Shown here piece after piece: positions 5,264 through 8,116 of a stretch of DNA of 8,116 nt. The notes under the pieces were generated by a model. The model was not told where the DNA came from, did no database searches, and saw only the letters and a program-made list of their open reading frames with translations. This DNA comes from Candidatus Omnitrophota bacterium (GTDB taxonomy: Bacteria; Omnitrophota; Gorgyraeia; 2-02-FULL-51-18; JAGOUK01): assembly GCA_015231685.1 (NCBI GenBank), contig JADGBA010000055.1:1-8116 (forward strand), given 5' to 3'. The number at the start of each line of letters is the position of its first letter. Position 1 is the stretch's first letter. The translations under genes were made by a program, and so were the position numbers.

Positions 5264-6616
5264 CGATCCGGAGCGCGGCTGCGCACCCCCCATCTGTTTG
5301 CCGCCATTTTTGCGGTCTGTTGGATTCTGGCGCTCATGGAACCCATGATCACGTACTGGACCCAAACCGCTCAATCCCGGCGGCTGGGTGTCGCTTCACC
5401 GACAAACCTGACCCTTCCGTCCTTCCGGATCACCCTGGGCATCCCGATCTGGACCGAAAAAGGCGGCATCGGACTCGACTTCAGAGTCTACGATCATCTC
5501 GTGCGCCACACCCGGACCTGCTTCGAGGCATATGAATACCGCGCCAACCCCTTCATGAAGTCCAATCTGATGGCGCCGCCCCTCTCCTACTACTTCTTCG
5601 GATGGACGCGCCTTCTTCCCGAGAACGGGGCGGCCTTTGTGTGGACGCTTTTTAATCTGTTTGGGATTTTTCTCATCACACTCATCTGGATGACCCGGGC
5701 CGGATGCTCCGCGGGACCGCCCGGGGCCGCCTCCGGACCGAGCTTGCGCCTGCTCATATCAGGCCTGTTCCTTTTTACTTATCCCGTTCTCTTCGCCTTC
5801 GAACGCGGCCAAACCGACATTGTCGTGTTGATCCTGGTCTCCGCGGGCATCTTCGCCTACGACAAGCGCCGGTTCTTCGTTTCGGGTTTACTGATAAGTG
5901 TCGCGGCGTTTTTTAAGGTGTATCCGGTTCTTTTGGCGGCGGCAATCGGACTGGCGGGCCTGGCCCTTGTGACTTCGAGGGGCGCCGCTCCCGAACAGCG
6001 TGACCTTCAGCGGCGACGGGGCCTCGGGCTTCTCGGCGGGCTGGCCGCGGGCGCATGGGTGTCGGTTGCCTTTTGCTGGCCGGAAACGCTTTATTACATA
6101 CGAACTGTTCTTGGCGAACTTGAGCGAGGGGCGGAGGATTTGTGGATGACCCACTCCATGAGCATCGTGTACGGCTGGAGGGGCGTCGCTGTTGCCGGAC
6201 TTCTATGGGCCGCCGGAGTCGCGTGCCTGGTACGGCTCACCCTCGGTCGTTCGGAAGAATCCCGCCAGGCCGAAGCGTCTTATCTGAGGCGCTTCTCGCT
6301 GGCATACCTCACGGCGGTGATGGTCTATTTTGCGTCGGTAAGCTTCGATTACAACCTGATTCTGACGATTCCGCTTCTTGCGGTGCTTCTTTGCGGGGAA
6401 CCGCGCCGCGGCCGCCGCCTGATGCTCGCGGGCTTCGGGCTCTTCTTCACGGGCTTTGCTCTGCCGCGGAACACCTATCCGGTCCTTCAGTACTTTGACA
6501 TCCCCGGCACTTTCTACATGTGGCTCCAGGTCTCCGGCCTGGCGCTCCTCGGAACCGTTCTCGTCCGGAACGTCTTCGGCCGCGCGCTGGAAGCGCGGGA
6601 GGATTCCGCCGCTTGA
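5261..6616 (+). CDS. Multi-pass membrane glycosyltransferase, GT87/DUF2029-like (GT-C fold)
   Basis: The 451-residue protein is strongly hydrophobic, with about ten candidate membrane helices (for example near 11-30, 124-145, 163-180, 186-200, 205-240, 255-275, 308-327, 347-376, 388-402 and 420-437). An acidic residue in the first outer loop (GLDFRVYDHL, D73) and a loop with PFMKSNLMAPPLSYYFF (97-113) fit the DUF2029 pattern before the second helix cluster. FERGQTDIVVLIL (180-192), FFKVYPVLLAA (217-227) and FDYNLILTIP (362-371) are further family-like signatures. GT87 enzymes use polyprenyl-phosphate-mannose to glycosylate acceptors at the outer face of the membrane. Here the donor may be the ArnC-like product (inference). 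An open frame runs upstream from 4310 antisense to the GT2 gene, but only ATG 5261 follows a promoter and begins a signal-anchor helix. The stop overlaps the next start. Confidence 0.8.
   Translation: MRSGARLRTPHLFAAIFAVCWILALMEPMITYWTQTAQSRRLGVASPTNLTLPSFRITLGIPIWTEKGGIGLDFRVYDHLVRHTRTCFEAYEYRANPFMKSNLMAPPLSYYFFGWTRLLPENGAAFVWTLFNLFGIFLITLIWMTRAGCSAGPPGAASGPSLRLLISGLFLFTYPVLFAFERGQTDIVVLILVSAGIFAYDKRRFFVSGLLISVAAFFKVYPVLLAAAIGLAGLALVTSRGAAPEQRDLQRRRGLGLLGGLAAGAWVSVAFCWPETLYYIRTVLGELERGAEDLWMTHSMSIVYGWRGVAVAGLLWAAGVACLVRLTLGRSEESRQAEASYLRRFSLAYLTAVMVYFASVSFDYNLILTIPLLAVLLCGEPRRGRRLMLAGFGLFFTGFALPRNTYPVLQYFDIPGTFYMWLQVSGLALLGTVLVRNVFGRALEAREDSAA
6597..6603 (+). promoter_or_regulatory. Shine-Dalgarno site deciding a TTG start
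   Basis: GGGAGGA sits 9 nt before the TTG at 6613, inside the end of the GT87-like gene. It is the best ribosome binding site in the window. The first in-frame ATG lies more than 100 codons later, so the site supports TTG as the start. Confidence 0.75.
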
Positions 6617-8116
6617 GCCTGCGAGGCTTCTTACTGACGCGCCGGGACCGCATCGGCGAGGCGCTTTGGGTCGCGGCCCTTCTCGCCGTGGGCGCGTGGC
6701 TTCTATTCGGGGGTTTGAGCGGCGCGATCATCCATCAGTCCGACGAAACCAAGGCCGTCCTCAACTACTTCCCCGCCTCGCCCGGTCTCTTCTGCCTCGC
6801 GCGGCCGTGGGTCGTCCGCTTCGGGACATTCGATGCCGTGTATTACCTCAACGCGGCGCTCGCGCTCGGTAACGTCGCCTGGGTTTATCTCTGGGTGCGC
6901 GCCTCCTTCCGGACGCGCGTGGCGGTCCTCACCGGATGGGCCTACCTTCTGATGGATCTTCCGCTGGCCCACGCCAGAGTCCTCAATTACTCGACGGCCG
7001 TGTGCTTCTTTGTCTTCGGCTCGGCCGTGTGCTTCATGGCGGGACAAAAATCCCGAAACCTTCTTCTCTACTGTGCCTCCGGCGCATCAGGCGCGATGGC
7101 GCTTCTCATGCACCCGGCGGCCTTTGTGCCGCTTCTGGCACTCGGGACCTGGATCGCCTGGACGCTTTGGGGGATGAAAGCCTCAAGACAGGGACTCACG
7201 CGCGGCATCCTCGGAACCGTTTGCATGGCCGGTTCCTTTCTGGGCGTAGCGGCGCTGGTGGACTTCTTCTATTATCGGAAGATGAACGCCGTTTTTCTGG
7301 CCAGCCATCATTATGAGGGAAGCGCCTCGTATTTTGCGCACGCCTGGTACCACGCGCAGCATTCGATCGCGGGCCCCTTCGCGGACCTCATTGGGATCGC
7401 CGGGCTCAAACGGCTCCTCTGGAACATCATCGGGGGCACCCCGCCGGAGCCTGCGGTTCTTCTGGTGCACGCGATCGCGATCGGCGCCGTCATTTACGGA
7501 TTGCTTCTGGCAGTCCGCACGCGCAATCATCCGGCATTCGGAATGTACATGTTCGCGGCGGCCTTCGGGGTTCCGGTGGCGTTGTCGCTTCTGGGATGGC
7601 AGAACATCACTCCGAGGCACTTCACGGCGATTTCGGCGGTGTTGGCGTTCTCGGTCGGTTACACGCTTGATCACAGCCTCGGGCGCGGACCCCAAATCCG
7701 TACGCTGGGCGTCCTTCTGGCGCTGGTGTTTTTGGTGCTTTCTGCCGTGCGGGCGGCGGAAATTCGAACATCCGTCCCCAGCTGGAACACCGTGGAATCG
7801 TTTATGGCCGAACGCGGTATCCCAAAAACACAAATCCTGACCAACTTCACGAATTTTAACCGGCTTGAGGACTTTCGCCAAAAGAACATCGCCCGGCCCG
7901 TACCGATCATCTGGGAGAACGGGCTCAAAAGAATCGATTGGCAAAACGTCTTCGCCGCTTATCTCGCCGGCCGCGCCCGCTACCTCCTTGCCCCGGGGCT
8001 GGATCCCGAGGACTGGCGTGCCGAATCCACCGATCCGCTGCTCGAAGCCACGGCGCCGCTGGCCACATGGCCGCATCCGCTCTCCAACCGCCGCGTCGTT
8101 CAGCCGGATGAAGTTG
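6613..8116 (+). CDS. Multi-pass membrane protein, likely GT-C/PMT-like glycosyltransferase, C-terminus cut by window edge
   Basis: The frame is open for 501 codons from a TTG to the right edge. It begins with a short basic segment and a helix (about 17-38). An outer loop with SDETKAVLNYF (43-53) follows, whose DE pair (44-45) resembles the catalytic acidic residues of PMT/ArnT-type enzymes. About nine more helices are visible (near 75-97, 102-118, 125-143, 150-185, 198-219, 280-300, 308-328, 336-352 and 363-380). From about 385 the protein becomes soluble, like the periplasmic C-terminal domain of GT-C enzymes, and is still open at the edge. Such enzymes transfer sugars from polyprenyl-phosphate donors to lipid, glycan or protein. 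I do not recognise a specific family, and a non-catalytic membrane protein is possible. The TTG overlaps the upstream stop (TTGA, 6613-6616), so the two genes form one operon. Confidence 0.7.
   Translation, partial: MSLRGFLLTRRDRIGEALWVAALLAVGAWLLFGGLSGAIIHQSDETKAVLNYFPASPGLFCLARPWVVRFGTFDAVYYLNAALALGNVAWVYLWVRASFRTRVAVLTGWAYLLMDLPLAHARVLNYSTAVCFFVFGSAVCFMAGQKSRNLLLYCASGASGAMALLMHPAAFVPLLALGTWIAWTLWGMKASRQGLTRGILGTVCMAGSFLGVAALVDFFYYRKMNAVFLASHHYEGSASYFAHAWYHAQHSIAGPFADLIGIAGLKRLLWNIIGGTPPEPAVLLVHAIAIGAVIYGLLLAVRTRNHPAFGMYMFAAAFGVPVALSLLGWQNITPRHFTAISAVLAFSVGYTLDHSLGRGPQIRTLGVLLALVFLVLSAVRAAEIRTSVPSWNTVESFMAERGIPKTQILTNFTNFNRLEDFRQKNIARPVPIIWENGLKRIDWQNVFAAYLAGRARYLLAPGLDPEDWRAESTDPLLEATAPLATWPHPLSNRRVVQPDEV

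Noticed and set aside
7183..8076. Long minus-strand open frame opposite the last gene
   Set aside because: It is an arginine-rich shadow of a GC-rich coding region, while the plus strand has ordered membrane helices, an SD-TTG start and operon context.

Overview
The window is a GC-rich bacterial chromosome fragment dedicated to nucleotide-sugar and lipid-linked sugar metabolism, of the kind found in exopolysaccharide, lipopolysaccharide or protein-glycosylation loci. It holds eight protein genes. Two are cut by the window edges: a Gfo/Idh/MocA oxidoreductase on the left and a multi-pass membrane protein on the right. No rRNA, tRNA, CRISPR array, insertion sequence or phage gene was seen. The genes suggest an uncultivated bacterium with polyprenyl-phosphate glycan chemistry. 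Taxonomy cannot be fixed from this sequence.

Layout from left to right: (1) a minus-strand oxidoreductase (539 to the left edge) and a plus-strand extended-SDR nucleotide-sugar epimerase/dehydratase (583-1581) diverge from a 43-bp intergenic region. (2) The SDR gene ends in a strong hairpin terminator (1562-1596), shared with the convergent operon. (3) A tightly coupled four-gene minus-strand operon runs from 5215 down to 1649: ArnC-like GT2 glycosyltransferase, formyltransferase, class I SAM methyltransferase, and WecE-type sugar aminotransferase. Each junction is a 4-bp ATGA overlap. (4) A second divergent promoter region (about 5216-5260) separates this operon from a plus-strand pair of GT-C-like membrane glycosyltransferases (5261-6616, and 6613 to the right edge). 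That pair is joined by a TTGA overlap.

How the genes may work together (inference): WecE would aminate C4 of a 4-keto-6-deoxy sugar nucleotide. The formyltransferase would N-formylate the amine. The ArnC-like enzyme would move the formamido sugar to undecaprenyl phosphate. The GT-C proteins would use polyprenyl-phosphate sugars on the periplasmic side. This parallels the arn (L-Ara4N) pathway, but with a WecE-type aminotransferase and an added methyltransferase. No sugar deformylase (ArnD) or nucleotidyltransferase is visible in the window.

The most striking non-coding signal is that the two divergent intergenic regions carry the same module of about 39 bp (34 of 39 positions identical). Each copy holds two back-to-back extended -10 promoters (TGATATAAT leftward, TGCTATCAT rightward) placed so that transcription should begin at, or within a few bases of, the start codon. 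All four genes would therefore have leaderless or nearly leaderless mRNAs, while distal genes in the operons use Shine-Dalgarno sites or translational coupling.
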